Source of the DNA: an uncultured Aeriscardovia sp.
Lineage (GTDB): Bacteria; Actinomycetota; Actinomycetes; Actinomycetales; Bifidobacteriaceae
Direction: 5' to 3'
Assembly: GCA_903789535.1 (NCBI GenBank)
Contig: CAIFES010000001.1
Location: 349,140 to 413,139 of the forward strand
DNA: 64,000 nt
Shown here: positions 17,426 through 26,536 of the stretch, piece by piece
Position numbering within the stretch: the stretch's first letter is position 1
Layout: every line of letters begins with the position of its first letter
Program-made: the position numbers and the translations under genes
The notes under the pieces: model-generated
What the model saw: the letters and a program-made list of their open reading frames with translations, nothing else
Told to the model about the DNA's origin: nothing
Database searches by the model: none

Positions 17426-17497
17426 TCACACCCGACGAGGCGAACGACCGGCTCAACACGTCGCCATCTGCACGAAGAGGAACTGACCCGAATTCTC

Positions 17498-18346
17498 TTA
17501 TGCCTTCTTAGCTACGGCCTTGCCAGCCTTCCCAGCTTTTCCGAGACCACGGCTTGTCTTCTGCCGCGGGACAACCGGCTTGTACTGGTCGTCCGTGGTG
17601 AAGCAGGTGCGGTAGACGAGCCGCAGGATGAGGGCCGTCGAGACGAGCGTGAGCGACGACATGGCGGCGAGGATCACGAACTGGTAGACGGCCGCGTTGA
17701 CCGGGTTCGCGCCGGCGAGCACCTGGCCGGCCATCATGCCCGGGATCATCACGATGCCGCTCGAAGCCAGGGTGGCGATGGTCGGGGTGAGTCCCAGCTT
17801 AACCGAGGAGAGCACCGAGGGCCGGCTCGCCTCCCACGGCGTGGCACCCAAGGCGAGCATCGACTCGATCTCGTCCTGGCGTGACTTCATCGACTCATAG
17901 AAGCGCGTCAGGCCCACGGCGGTCGCGCCCACGGTGTTGCCGAGCATCATGCCGGTGATGGGGATGATGACCTGCGGCGAGTACCACGGCTTCGGGCGCA
18001 CGATGCCCTCGGCCACAATGCCCACCATCAGTAGGGTGGTGATGAACTGGGTGAGGAAGATCGGCCAACCCAGCCCCTGCGGGATGCCCGACGCGCGCGA
18101 GATGGTGATCTGTACAGAGGCGGTAATCATGAGGGCCACAAGCGCGACGACGATATACCACGTGCCCTGCTTGATCACCCAGCCGAGGATGAAGCCCATC
18201 GCCACGAGCTGCAGGAACGAGCGCAGGCAGGAGAGCAGAAGGCTGCCGCTCACGTGCAGACGCATGTAGGCGGCCAGCCCTGCGGCGGCGAGCACCATGA
18301 GCAGGGCGACGAGCAGGCCCCATTGGTCGATGGCGTAATACTTCAT
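17498..18346 (-). CDS. fetB: UPF0014/FetB-type ABC transporter permease
   Basis: 282 residues with about seven hydrophobic helices and a Lys-rich C-terminus (GKAGKAGKAVAKKA). MMLGNTVGATAVGLTRFYESM and LALGATPWEASRP, followed by IPGMMAGQVLAGANP, are diagnostic of the UPF0014 family, whose E. coli member FetAB is linked to iron export and oxidative-stress resistance. Its start overlaps the stop of the ATPase gene by 4 bp (ATGA), so the two form one translationally coupled membrane transporter. The substrate here is inferred only from family membership. Confidence 0.85.
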   Translation of the reverse strand: MKYYAIDQWGLLVALLMVLAAAGLAAYMRLHVSGSLLLSCLRSFLQLVAMGFILGWVIKQGTWYIVVALVALMITASVQITISRASGIPQGLGWPIFLTQFITTLLMVGIVAEGIVRPKPWYSPQVIIPITGMMLGNTVGATAVGLTRFYESMKSRQDEIESMLALGATPWEASRPSVLSSVKLGLTPTIATLASSGIVMIPGMMAGQVLAGANPVNAAVYQFVILAAMSSLTLVSTALILRLVYRTCFTTDDQYKPVVPRQKTSRGLGKAGKAGKAVAKKA

Positions 18347-19314
18347 CGTGCGCTCCTTCCAGCATTCGTGCCACTTTGTGCAGAAGACGGAGTCCCCCGG
18401 TCCGGCATCTGACCGGCATCCGCTGATGCAGCAGTCGTCCCTGCAGCTGTTCCGGTACTACCTACAGCCTTGGAGACGGCCCCGGTGATGTCCGTCAGCG
18501 TGCTGTTCTCAAGCCGCAGCAGCCGGTCCTCCAGACCGTCGGAGGCGCGGTGACGCACACGGACCACGGCCATGCCGGCCTGTGCCGCCTCGGCGATGAG
18601 CTTTTCAATCTGGGCGTCCGAGGCGTCGTCGAGCGCGGCGTCCACCTCGTCGGCCAGCAGCACGCGCGGGCGGGTCAGCAGTGTGCGCAGCAGTGCGACG
18701 CGGGCGTACTGGCCGCCGGAGACGTCATGCACGGGGCGGTCGAGGCTGATGTCGGCGAGGCCGGCGCGGTCGAGCGCCTGGCGCAGCTCGTCGTCGGTGG
18801 GTCGGGCGGCCCCGGCATCGTCCTTGCGCACGGCGAGCGTCCACGGGAAGAGCAAGGTCTCACGGATCGTCTCGCCCATGAGCACAGGCCGCTGGTTCAC
18901 ATAGGCCACCCGCAGACGCCACTGCTGCGGGTTCATCGTGGTCGAGTCCGTGCCGTCCAGGCTCATGCGGGCGCTGCCGCCCGGGTTGAGCCGGGCAATG
19001 GTGGTCAGGAGCGTTGATTTTCCACAGCCGGACGGACCGGTGATGTCGGTGATATGTCCGCCGATGATGTCGAGATTGATCCCCTCGAAAATGGTGCGAG
19101 TGCCGCCGTCATCCGCCGGCACGACGCATCGCGCGTCGCGCACGGACAGTGTGACTGCTGATGATCCGGCCGGAACAGCGCATTCGGAAGAGTGCACAGA
19201 CGAGAAGTGGGCAGTGCCCGACCGGGATACATCCGCGCGAGATGCAGGCGATGAGGATGACAGTGACGACGGCGCTGTCGTCGCAGTACCGTCCGGTTCT
19301 TGTGTGAATGTCAT
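18343..19314 (-). CDS. fetA: FetA-type ABC transporter ATP-binding protein
   Basis: 323 residues. Walker A GPSGCGKSTLL (~95), Q-loop near VAYVNQRPVLMGE, signature VSGGQYARVALLR (~197) and Walker B VLLADEVDAALDD (~220) are all intact, followed by an H-loop region VVRVRHRASD. It energises the overlapping UPF0014 permease. Both ends are extended: about 55 Ser/Thr-rich residues before the nucleotide-binding domain and a ~50-residue Ala/Gly/Thr tail, longer than typical FetA (~225). AAAGG 8 bp upstream supports the start. A cluster of inverted repeats lies immediately upstream. Confidence 0.87.
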   Translation of the reverse strand: MTFTQEPDGTATTAPSSLSSSSPASRADVSRSGTAHFSSVHSSECAVPAGSSAVTLSVRDARCVVPADDGGTRTIFEGINLDIIGGHITDITGPSGCGKSTLLTTIARLNPGGSARMSLDGTDSTTMNPQQWRLRVAYVNQRPVLMGETIRETLLFPWTLAVRKDDAGAARPTDDELRQALDRAGLADISLDRPVHDVSGGQYARVALLRTLLTRPRVLLADEVDAALDDASDAQIEKLIAEAAQAGMAVVRVRHRASDGLEDRLLRLENSTLTDITGAVSKAVGSTGTAAGTTAASADAGQMPDRGTPSSAQSGTNAGRSAR

Positions 19315-19426
19315 GATTCGGACCTTTGATCGTGGTTCTTCTCTATTATCGCCTTTTCGGTACCTCGGCCGTCCCTTCGAAATCTTTTTGGCCTATCAGC
19401 GTTTCGTGGACCGGTTTAGGCGAGAG

Positions 19427-19498
19427 AAAGACTCTATTCACGCCCGGTGGGGCAGATTCAGACTCTGCGAAAGTTCTATTCACACTCAGTGGGGTGGA
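19427..19498 (+). repeat. Inverted repeat cluster, plus-strand arm (two ~43-bp units)
   Basis: AAAGACTCTATTCACGCCCG and AAAGTTCTATTCACACTCAG begin units at 19427 and 19470; each continues into GTGGGGyrGA. Consensus is TATTCACrCyCrGTGGGG with a 43-bp period. The same unit occurs twice on the opposite strand at 19564-19641. The whole cluster lies in the non-coding 19315-19686 gap. Confidence 0.75.
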
Positions 19499-19563
19499 CG
19501 CTTTCGGTCACCGCGTCACAGACCCGCGCAACGATGGTGAGTCAGACGGATATCTCAACCACG

Positions 19564-19641
19564 AGCCGCCCCAACGAACGCAGATAAATCCCTCCGCAAC
19601 CGCAAATCCACCCCATTGAACGCAGATACAGCTCTTCGCGC
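19564..19641 (-). repeat. Inverted repeat cluster, minus-strand arm (two ~42-bp units)
   Basis: On the minus strand TATCTGCGTTCAATGGGGTGG and TATCTGCGTTCGTTGGGGCGG recur with a 42-bp period, preceded by GCGAAGAG and GCGGAGGG. They align with the plus-strand units through TAT(C/T)(C/T)rCG-yC-rTGGGG. A transcript across 19427-19641 would fold back on itself. Confidence 0.75.
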
Positions 19642-19686
19642 AAAGGATGGACCGGCGAAGCCTGCGTACGGACGCGGTTGACAGTG

Positions 19687-20346
19687 TCACGCCTGCTGGT
19701 CGGCGTCGTAGCGCTTGCCCAGCACGAGCAGATCGCACGGCTCGCCGTCGAGGACAGCGACACGCGGGTAGTGCCCCCACTGCTCGTAGCCGAACTTCGT
19801 AAACAGCGCGCGGCTTGCCGCATTGCGGGCGAACACACGCGAGATGACGGCGGTTATGCCGAGCCGCGCCAATTGGCTTTCCACGAAAGACATGGCGGCG
19901 GAGCCGATGCCATGGCCGACCGCCTTCTGGTCGAGGTAGATGCTGATCTCGGCCGTGTGGTCGTAGGCGGGACGGTCGCTGTACTGCTCGAGCGAGACCC
20001 AGCCGAGGATTGAACTACCATCGCTGGCAATGTTCCCGGCATTCCCATCATCAGCAGGGGCATTGTCATGACCGTCCTGGCCGTTTCCGGCACCGGCGGC
20101 GCTGGTTGCGGGAGCGGCGGCTGTAGGATTGACGCCCGTTGCCGAGGCGGTATCCGCCGCCGCGAGGATCAGCCAGATTGGGTGGCGGTCATCGAACTGG
20201 TCGAACCACCCGGCACGCTGCTCGGGCGTGAAAGTATGGAGATCGGCGGTCGAGGTGCGGGTGAGGATCGCCTCGTTGTAGATGTGGACGATGGCCGGTA
20301 GATCGGCGCGCGTGGCACGGACGAAATCGTATTTCATACGCCACAT
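19687..20346 (-). CDS. GNAT acetyltransferase, phosphinothricin/Pat-like, with low-complexity insert
   Basis: 219 residues. FVRATRADLPAIVHIYNEAI matches the N-terminus of Pat/Bar-like N-acetyltransferases, IYLDQKAVGHGIGSAAM is the acetyl-CoA pyrophosphate loop (QxxGxG/A), and ISRVFARNAASRALFTKFGYEQWGHYPRVA is the conserved C-terminal half. About 45 residues rich in Ala, Gly, Asp and Asn (TSAAGAGNGQDGHDN) are inserted between two core strands. They probably loop out, as the flanking core is intact. Substrate is unknown. The start may be the ATG at 20337 rather than 20346; neither has a strong RBS. Confidence 0.84.
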   Translation of the reverse strand: MWRMKYDFVRATRADLPAIVHIYNEAILTRTSTADLHTFTPEQRAGWFDQFDDRHPIWLILAAADTASATGVNPTAAAPATSAAGAGNGQDGHDNAPADDGNAGNIASDGSSILGWVSLEQYSDRPAYDHTAEISIYLDQKAVGHGIGSAAMSFVESQLARLGITAVISRVFARNAASRALFTKFGYEQWGHYPRVAVLDGEPCDLLVLGKRYDADQQA

Positions 20347-20483
20347 GATAGAAGCCCGCCCATGATGAGGGCGGGTAATCTTCCGATGCGATTGGCTCCA
20401 CAGGAATGAAAGGACTCGTGCAGCGCAACTAGTGGATCCGGCCGATGCTGCCGAGATCCGGCATGGTCAGAATAAATCGACCA

Positions 20484-20543
20484 GCAAAACAAAACCGCGT
20501 CCCCGCCGTCCCGCCCGAAAGCGGCAGACGGCAGGAACGCGGT
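20484..20543 (-). terminator. Rho-independent terminator of the amylopullulanase gene
   Basis: On the minus strand AACCGCGTTCCTGCCGTC pairs with GACGGCGGGGACGCGGTT (18 positions, few mismatches) and runs into TTGTTTTGC. It starts 124 bp after the amylopullulanase stop. Nothing else is evident in the 20347-20666 gap. Confidence 0.85.
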
Positions 20544-20666
20544 TGGTCAGGCTGTCAGACACCTCGTCAGTCAGATACCCAGACCAACTTGGACACCCGC
20601 TCAGGGCATTCAGGCGGCCCGAATATTCGAACTCACCAGATCTCTGAGCTCACCTGATATCTGCGC

Positions 20667-23600
20667 TCACCGGGCGTCAGAACCGTTGGCAGCCTGATTG
20701 CCAGACTTCCTGCGGTGAATCGAGACGGCCACAGCGATCGCGGCGGCGACGAGCAGCGTGACAGCGGCGGCGATGCCGACGATGCGCACGCTGGCGCCTG
20801 TGCTGGCAAGCGGGTTGACCGCGCCCTTCTTCGACGAGGCGGACGTGCTGTCGTTCGTCTTCTTCGAGCCGTTGGTGCCCTTGCTGCCGGCAGTGCCCTT
20901 GTCACCGGCGTGGCCGGACTGGCCGGACTCACCCGGCTTGGCCGGCGTGAGCGGCGTCCACGGGATGGACGTGCCCGGCTTGGCCGGCTTGCTCGGCTGC
21001 AACGGCGTCCACGGCGTGGTGGAGACAGTCTGCAGCACGGTGGCCGACATCGCCGGGGCGAGCGCCTCGGAGGAGGTCTTCGCCGCACGGCGCGTGAGCC
21101 GGCGCAGCGCCCGCGCCACCGCGGAGGTGGAGCGGATGGTCAGCGTCTGGGCGTCGGACTTGCCGAACACCTTGCCGTTGCGCACGAGCACGGAGTAGGT
21201 GCCCGCCGGGATGCCCCTGACGGAGTCGACGTCCTTGCTGCCGGCGTTGAGGATGATGATCGTCTTCTTGGACGAATCCGACGGATCCGCCAGACTGAGG
21301 GCGACCACGCCATCGGACTTCTGGAGGACCGTCGCGTTCTTGACGATGTCCGCATAGCTGGTCATGCGCAGCGCAGGGATGGACTGGCGCAGCCGGAGCA
21401 GCGCGGACGTGTAGTCCTCGGTGCTCTTGTTGTCCGTCTCCAGATCCCAGTTGATGTCGTTGACCGTATCGGAGGCATTGTAGCTGTTTCCATTGCCGCC
21501 CTTGGTGCGGCCGAAGGACTGGCCGATCTGGATGAACGGCATGCCCTGGGCGAGCGCGACCACGGAGTTGGACAGGCGCACGGCCTTCATCACCTGGGCC
21601 TTCTGGTCGGCAGTGAGTGCCGGCATGTCCTCGTTCTTCGGGTCACCGAACATGCTGATCGCGAGCGTGTCGTAGAGCGTGCGGTTGTCGTGCGCCTCGA
21701 CGTACTGGAGCAGCTGGCCCGGTGTGACGTAATGCTTCTTCTGACTCACATCTCCGCAGGCATCGCCCTTCTTGGTCGAGTCCGAGAGGCAGGCGAGCAT
21801 GTCGCGCGCGATGTCGGCCTCGTTGTTCTTGCCGCTGACGAAGCCCTTGCCATGGGCGTCGAACACGGAGCCCTTGACGTCGTCGCGCAGGGCGTCGTCG
21901 AAGAAGCTGGCACCCGGCACCTTGTCAGCGTGCTGCTGGTCGGAGAGCGTCGACGCGTCCGCGCCGGTCGCCATGGTCCAGCCCTCGCCATACATGAGGA
22001 TGCCCTTGTCGATGCCGTCGAGCGAGGCCCTCACCTTGTTCATGGTGGTCTGGTCGAGCAGGCCCATCAGATCAAAGCGGAAGCCATCGAGGTTGTAGTT
22101 CTTCGCCCAGTAGGTGACGGAGTCGACGATGTACTTGCGGGCCATGCCGCGCTCGGAGGCCACGTCGTTGCCGCAGCCGGAGCCGTTGGTCAGCGCGCCG
22201 TTGGCGTCATAGCGGAAGTAGTAGCCCGGCACGGTCAGCCCCAGCGCCTGCTTGCTCGCGTCGTAGACATGGTTGTAGACCACGTCCATGTTCACGCGCA
22301 GGCCGGCCTTGTGCAGGCCGTCGACCATCTGCTTCATCTCGATGATGCGGATGGCGGGGTTGGTGGCATCGGAGGAGTACCAGCCCTCCGGCACGTTGTA
22401 GTTCTTCGGGTCGTAGCCCCAGTTGTACTGGTCGGCATCCGGCTTGGACTCGTCGACGGAGGAGAACTGGTACATCGGCATGAACTGCACGTGCGTGACG
22501 CCCGACTTCTTGAGGTAATCGAGGCCCGTGGGCAGGCCGGCCTTGTTCTTCGTGCCCTTCTCGATGACGCCGAGGAACTTGCCCCGGTTCTTCACCGAGA
22601 CGCCGGAGGTGGCGCTGTTGGTCAGATCGCGCACGGAGGTCTCACCGATCACCGCGGCGGTCGGGCCGCCGGTGAAGCTCGCCATACGGTTGAAGTCCTT
22701 GATGCTCGTCTCCTGCGGGGAGAGCACCACGGACCGCTCGCCGTTGACGACTGCGGCGGTGGCGTACGGATCCGGCGAATGGTTGCTCGTGCCATCGGCG
22801 AAGTCGAGCGTGAAGTCGTAGGCGGTGTCCTTGATATCGCCGTCGAGCGTGACGGTCCACAGACCGAGCTCGCCGGCCTTCGTGCCGCGGGTCATCGTGT
22901 ACGACTTCTTCAGCTTCGCGTCGGCAGAGCGGTCGGAGACGTAGGTGTTGAGGCTCACCTTCGCCGCCGTGGGCGCCCAGAGACGGAACTGCGTGGAGCC
23001 GGCCGAGTACTGCGGGCCGAGCTTGCCGTCATAGTCGTACTTCTTGTCGAAGGCGGCCGTGCGCACGAGCGGGGTCATATTGACGTTGATCTTCTTGGTG
23101 CCATAGCCCTTGACGGCCACGCTCACCAGCTTGGACGGATCGAGGTCGTCCGTGGTGGTGATGGTCAGCTTCGCGCCGTCGGCGGTGACCGACTTGACGT
23201 CCGCACCCTCGAGGATGACGGCGGAGGCCGGGTCGGCCGAGGAAAGCGGCGAGCTGAGCGTCACCGAGATGGTGCGCATGCCCGTGGCCGAGGCCGAGCG
23301 GACCTGATGGCCGAAGTTGATGACGGACCCGTTCGCATAGAGGATCGGGTCGTTCTTGGAATCGCGCTGCGAGGAGGAGATCCAGACCTCTGCCACAGCC
23401 TCTCCTTTCTCAGGATCGGTCACATGAATGGCGCTGGAGGGGATGGCGAGGTTGTCCTGGCCGTCCTTGCCCTTCCAGCTGTCACCGCCGTTGCGCAGGA
23501 TGATGCTCGAACCGGTGATGTTGTCACCGGTCTCCGTGTACTTGGCGATGACGCCGAAGCTATCATGCGAGTCGAACTTGGAGGCGGTGCCGTCGGCGCT

Positions 23601-26006
23601 GGCGTTCCAGTGCCACAGGTCCCAGTCGGCGTAATCGGCGTCGGCACGGTTGTAATGCACCGTCACGTCCAGCTTCTTGATGGCGATGGACGAGGGGATG
23701 GCGGTCGGCGTGGCGTCCTTGTCGGCCTCGTTCGTGCCGTCGATCCACACGGTGGCCGAGCCGTTGCTCGCGTCAAGGTGACGGTCGCCTCCGAACTTGT
23801 CCCAGTTCGGGGTGGTGACGATCATGCCGAGCTTGCCGCTGTCATAGGCGCCCGGCAGGGTGAGCGTGACGACCTTGCCCCACGAGTCGGAGCCGGTGAA
23901 GGCGTGGTGCTCGCCGGCGAGCGAGCCGCCGTCCTTCTTGTCGCCCCACACGTAGACGCCACGGGTGTCGGAGGCATTTTGCGGCTTGTAGTGCACGGTG
24001 AGGGTGGTGGTCGGCTTGTACTCGATCGGGCACGGGTTGCCCAGGCTGGACTTGTGGTCCTTGACGGTCACAAACGAGCCGGAGAGCACATAGTTCTTGG
24101 AATCGGATCCGTCGAGATGGTCCCAGCTGTTGTTGCCGTCGTTGAAGACGGCCTCGATGCTGGCGGCATGCTGGTTGTCGACGTCGGCGGAGACGTATCC
24201 GTCGCACGCCGGATTCATCTTCACGCCGGGGGCGGTGGTCCAGGTGCCGTTCACACCATAGTGGATGTAGGCGGTCTTCTGGCCCTGCGGCAGCTTGTAG
24301 TAGACGGTGGTCGTGCCATCGGTCTGGTCGTTGTCGGGCACGGTGACCTTGAAGTCCGGATCGGTGGGATCCGACTTCTGGGTGCCTTTCCACGAGCCCT
24401 TGGTGGCGCCGGCGTAGAAGGCGAGCGCCGCCTGCGGCTCGAGGGTGACCTCGGCCTTGCCGCCCGAGACGGTGACCGTGTTGGAGCAGTCACCGGCTGA
24501 GTAGACATCGCAGTACTGGCCGTCAGGAAGCTGGGTGGTGAGCGTCACCTTCTGCGCGGTGGCGTTGTTGTTGAGGGCGAAGGTGCCCTTATTGCCGCGG
24601 TTGAAGGCGATGACGCCGTTTGCCGGGTTCTGCCAGTCGGCCACCTTCGTACCGTTGACAGCATTGTGGAAGCCGACCATGCCGCGCACGCTGGTCCAGC
24701 GCTCGAGGCAGGTCCAGCCGGTCTTGGCGCTCTGCGTCGGGCAGACGGTGTCCGGCACGGAGGTGTCGGTCGCCCCCGGCGCGCCGTCATCATGGTTGTT
24801 CACGTCGTAGCCGGAGTAGATGCGCGCCTGGCCGTAGTCATCGGCGAGGGTGAAGGCGGTCGCCATCTCGTACTGGCGGCCGTCGGCAAGGCTGAGCGTG
24901 GAGGAGCCGCGCTCGGTGTCCCAGTTGGCCACGAAGGCGTCGGCATGTGCCGAGTCCACGCTCGTGTGCGAGTCCGGGTCGACGGCGATGTTCTTGAGGT
25001 TGGCCACATCGCCCTTGAATGCCTGGCGCAGCTGGTAGGCGAAGGAGAACTCCGTCACGCGGCCGGTCTGGTAGTAGTACTTCGGCTGCAGGGCCTCTGC
25101 CTCGCCGCCGTTGTCGATGACCTCCTGCGTCCAGGGGATCTGGGCCATCGGCACGCCGGTCTTTGTGGCGAGTTTCTGTTTGATGGCGAGCAGGTCAGCG
25201 GGATCCATGTGCTTGGCACCGTCTACGCGGTAGCCGGCCACACCGAGATCCCACAGATGGGCGAGGTAGGACGCCTCCTTCTCCTGCACATCGGCCGAGC
25301 CGGTGTTCAGATCGCGCAGACGCGTCAGACGGCAGGTGCGGACCTCATCGGCGTCCTTGTAGTTGCTGATGTTCTTCGTGCAGTCGTGGAAATCGGACGA
25401 CGTGTACGGCACGCCCGGGTAATCCTCGGTATGCGTGGCGGCCTCGTTGTCGGTCTGGTACGTCGAGCCGGCGACGCCCTCCAGCTTCTGGCCCTTGGTG
25501 CCGCCGGTCATGTGGTTGAGAACCACATCGGCGATCACGCCCACGCCCGCCACGCGGCAGGTCTGGACCATGTTCTTGAAGTCCTGCTCGGTGCCCTGCT
25601 TGGAATCGAGCTTGTAGGAGACCGGCTGGTAGCTGGTCCACCACTGTTTGCCCTTGATGGACTCGGTGGCCGGCGACACCTCCACATAGCCGATGCCCTC
25701 GGGTCCGTAGACGTCCGTGCACTCCTTGGCGACGGACTTCCAGTTTTCCTGGAACGCGATGGCGATGACATCCTTGCCGGCCTTCGCGTTCGCGGCGTCA
25801 TGCGCCCCTGCAGCGACGGACGAGCCGCCTGCAGCCGAGCCGTTGCCGGCTGCGCTCGTCCCCGTCTGCGGGGTGCTCGGTGCGGCCTGGGCGGTGGACG
25901 GCAACACGAACGACGGGACGGCGAGCATCGCGACGCCCGCCAGCCACGCCGACGCGGTGCGCCACCACCGTCTGCCAACGTTTCCATGAGTCTGCATATA
26001 ACCCAT
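20667..26006 (-). CDS. Cell-wall-anchored amylopullulanase (two GH13 domains, CBMs, sortase signal)
   Basis: 1779 residues from the ATG at 26006, where GGAGAGG lies 5 bp upstream; the tracked start is 33 codons earlier. A signal peptide (RRWWRTASAWLAGVAMLAVP, cleavage near AQA) precedes an alpha-amylase GH13 domain (~70-520; IADVVLNH, nucleophile in YRVDGAKH ~258). Next come a CBM25-like module (~560-650), two CBM41-like modules (~655-890) and a pullulanase type I domain with YNWGYDP (~1195), DGFRFDLMG (~1308), GEGW (~1340) and EAHDN. A Pro/Lys/Gly wall-spanning region leads to LASTG (~1733), a hydrophobic helix and a basic tail, a sortase signal of LAxTG type. It would hydrolyse alpha-1,4 and alpha-1,6 links of starch, glycogen and pullulan at the cell surface, like bifidobacterial ApuB. 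Confidence 0.93.
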   Translation of the reverse strand: MGYMQTHGNVGRRWWRTASAWLAGVAMLAVPSFVLPSTAQAAPSTPQTGTSAAGNGSAAGGSSVAAGAHDAANAKAGKDVIAIAFQENWKSVAKECTDVYGPEGIGYVEVSPATESIKGKQWWTSYQPVSYKLDSKQGTEQDFKNMVQTCRVAGVGVIADVVLNHMTGGTKGQKLEGVAGSTYQTDNEAATHTEDYPGVPYTSSDFHDCTKNISNYKDADEVRTCRLTRLRDLNTGSADVQEKEASYLAHLWDLGVAGYRVDGAKHMDPADLLAIKQKLATKTGVPMAQIPWTQEVIDNGGEAEALQPKYYYQTGRVTEFSFAYQLRQAFKGDVANLKNIAVDPDSHTSVDSAHADAFVANWDTERGSSTLSLADGRQYEMATAFTLADDYGQARIYSGYDVNNHDDGAPGATDTSVPDTVCPTQSAKTGWTCLERWTSVRGMVGFHNAVNGTKVADWQNPANGVIAFNRGNKGTFALNNNATAQKVTLTTQLPDGQYCDVYSAGDCSNTVTVSGGKAEVTLEPQAALAFYAGATKGSWKGTQKSDPTDPDFKVTVPDNDQTDGTTTVYYKLPQGQKTAYIHYGVNGTWTTAPGVKMNPACDGYVSADVDNQHAASIEAVFNDGNNSWDHLDGSDSKNYVLSGSFVTVKDHKSSLGNPCPIEYKPTTTLTVHYKPQNASDTRGVYVWGDKKDGGSLAGEHHAFTGSDSWGKVVTLTLPGAYDSGKLGMIVTTPNWDKFGGDRHLDASNGSATVWIDGTNEADKDATPTAIPSSIAIKKLDVTVHYNRADADYADWDLWHWNASADGTASKFDSHDSFGVIAKYTETGDNITGSSIILRNGGDSWKGKDGQDNLAIPSSAIHVTDPEKGEAVAEVWISSSQRDSKNDPILYANGSVINFGHQVRSASATGMRTISVTLSSPLSSADPASAVILEGADVKSVTADGAKLTITTTDDLDPSKLVSVAVKGYGTKKINVNMTPLVRTAAFDKKYDYDGKLGPQYSAGSTQFRLWAPTAAKVSLNTYVSDRSADAKLKKSYTMTRGTKAGELGLWTVTLDGDIKDTAYDFTLDFADGTSNHSPDPYATAAVVNGERSVVLSPQETSIKDFNRMASFTGGPTAAVIGETSVRDLTNSATSGVSVKNRGKFLGVIEKGTKNKAGLPTGLDYLKKSGVTHVQFMPMYQFSSVDESKPDADQYNWGYDPKNYNVPEGWYSSDATNPAIRIIEMKQMVDGLHKAGLRVNMDVVYNHVYDASKQALGLTVPGYYFRYDANGALTNGSGCGNDVASERGMARKYIVDSVTYWAKNYNLDGFRFDLMGLLDQTTMNKVRASLDGIDKGILMYGEGWTMATGADASTLSDQQHADKVPGASFFDDALRDDVKGSVFDAHGKGFVSGKNNEADIARDMLACLSDSTKKGDACGDVSQKKHYVTPGQLLQYVEAHDNRTLYDTLAISMFGDPKNEDMPALTADQKAQVMKAVRLSNSVVALAQGMPFIQIGQSFGRTKGGNGNSYNASDTVNDINWDLETDNKSTEDYTSALLRLRQSIPALRMTSYADIVKNATVLQKSDGVVALSLADPSDSSKKTIIILNAGSKDVDSVRGIPAGTYSVLVRNGKVFGKSDAQTLTIRSTSAVARALRRLTRRAAKTSSEALAPAMSATVLQTVSTTPWTPLQPSKPAKPGTSIPWTPLTPAKPGESGQSGHAGDKGTAGSKGTNGSKKTNDSTSASSKKGAVNPLASTGASVRIVGIAAAVTLLVAAAIAVAVSIHRRKSGNQAANGSDAR

Positions 26007-26118
26007 CAAAACCTCTCCATTGAGTCTTTCTCTCATTTTCCGGCCTTTTCCCGCGTTCTTCGGCGAAAGACGGGGTGCGGCAGGAAAAACCATACGGCGC
26101 TTCAAGCTTAAGCAGCAT

Positions 26119-26132
26119 TGACATCGATTGCA
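26119..26132. promoter_or_regulatory. Possible LacI-family operator for the amylopullulanase
   Basis: TGACATCGATTGCA is an imperfect palindrome with the central CG typical of LacI/MalR operators; 10 of 14 positions are symmetric. Bifidobacterial maltose/starch genes are commonly under LacI-family control, which motivates the call. The match is weak and no regulator gene is adjacent. Confidence 0.25.
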
Positions 26133-26463
26133 AAATGAGCGAGTCCGCGTTGGAATCCGGTCAAAGAGGCCGACAGCACTTCATGTCCACACACGGAAAA
26201 CCCGAACGACACACCGTGAAGAGACGTATACCGTATCGTTATCTATAAACTGCGTCAGACATTTCGCGTATTCAAATCACGATATTCTACTATACAGCAG
26301 TCTGCCATAAAGCCGTTCCTGCTCTCAGCAAATACCACTGAAATACCATTATTTACCCCATTCATGGACTGTCATCACGACCACGACGCCCGCCTTGTTC
26401 CCGCTTTTTTCTCCTGCTGTTCGCGAGCATCCATTTTCCCTATACTTCTCCTTCTTTTCTTCG

Positions 26464-26517
26464 CGCTACATCTTCCGTAGTGATAAAGTGATCTCGGTCG
26501 CTACGAAGAACGTAGCG
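26464..26517 (+). promoter_or_regulatory. Paired stem-loops in the leader of the SPW gene
   Basis: CGCTAC-atcttcc-GTAGTG (26464-26482, one GT pair) is followed by CGCTACG-AAGAA-CGTAGCG (26499-26517, perfect 7-bp stem). The second ends 19 bp before the start codon, next to the RBS GAAAGGA, so it could affect translation or be a protein-binding inverted repeat. The sequence GTGATA...CTCG...GCTACGAAGAA recurs at 7770. Confidence 0.45.
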
Positions 26518-26536
26518 TTGACGAAAGGACTTGATT

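Larger units (their letters stand above)
26007..26536. other. Divergent intergenic region between amylopullulanase and SPW genes
   Basis: A 530-bp AT-richer stretch with no convincing ORF. It should hold the amylopullulanase promoter on the minus strand and the SPW-gene promoter on the plus strand. A weak LacI-type half-palindrome, TGACATCGATTGCA (26119-26132), is centred on CG 113-126 bp before the amylopullulanase ATG. Two stem-loops occur at 26464-26517. I could not identify confident -35/-10 pairs. Confidence 0.5.

Noticed and set aside
20715-24500. 1261-residue plus-strand ORF
   Set aside because: It is a shadow of the amylopullulanase. It shows no domain, and is His/Arg/Val-rich as expected of antisense translation of a high-GC gene.
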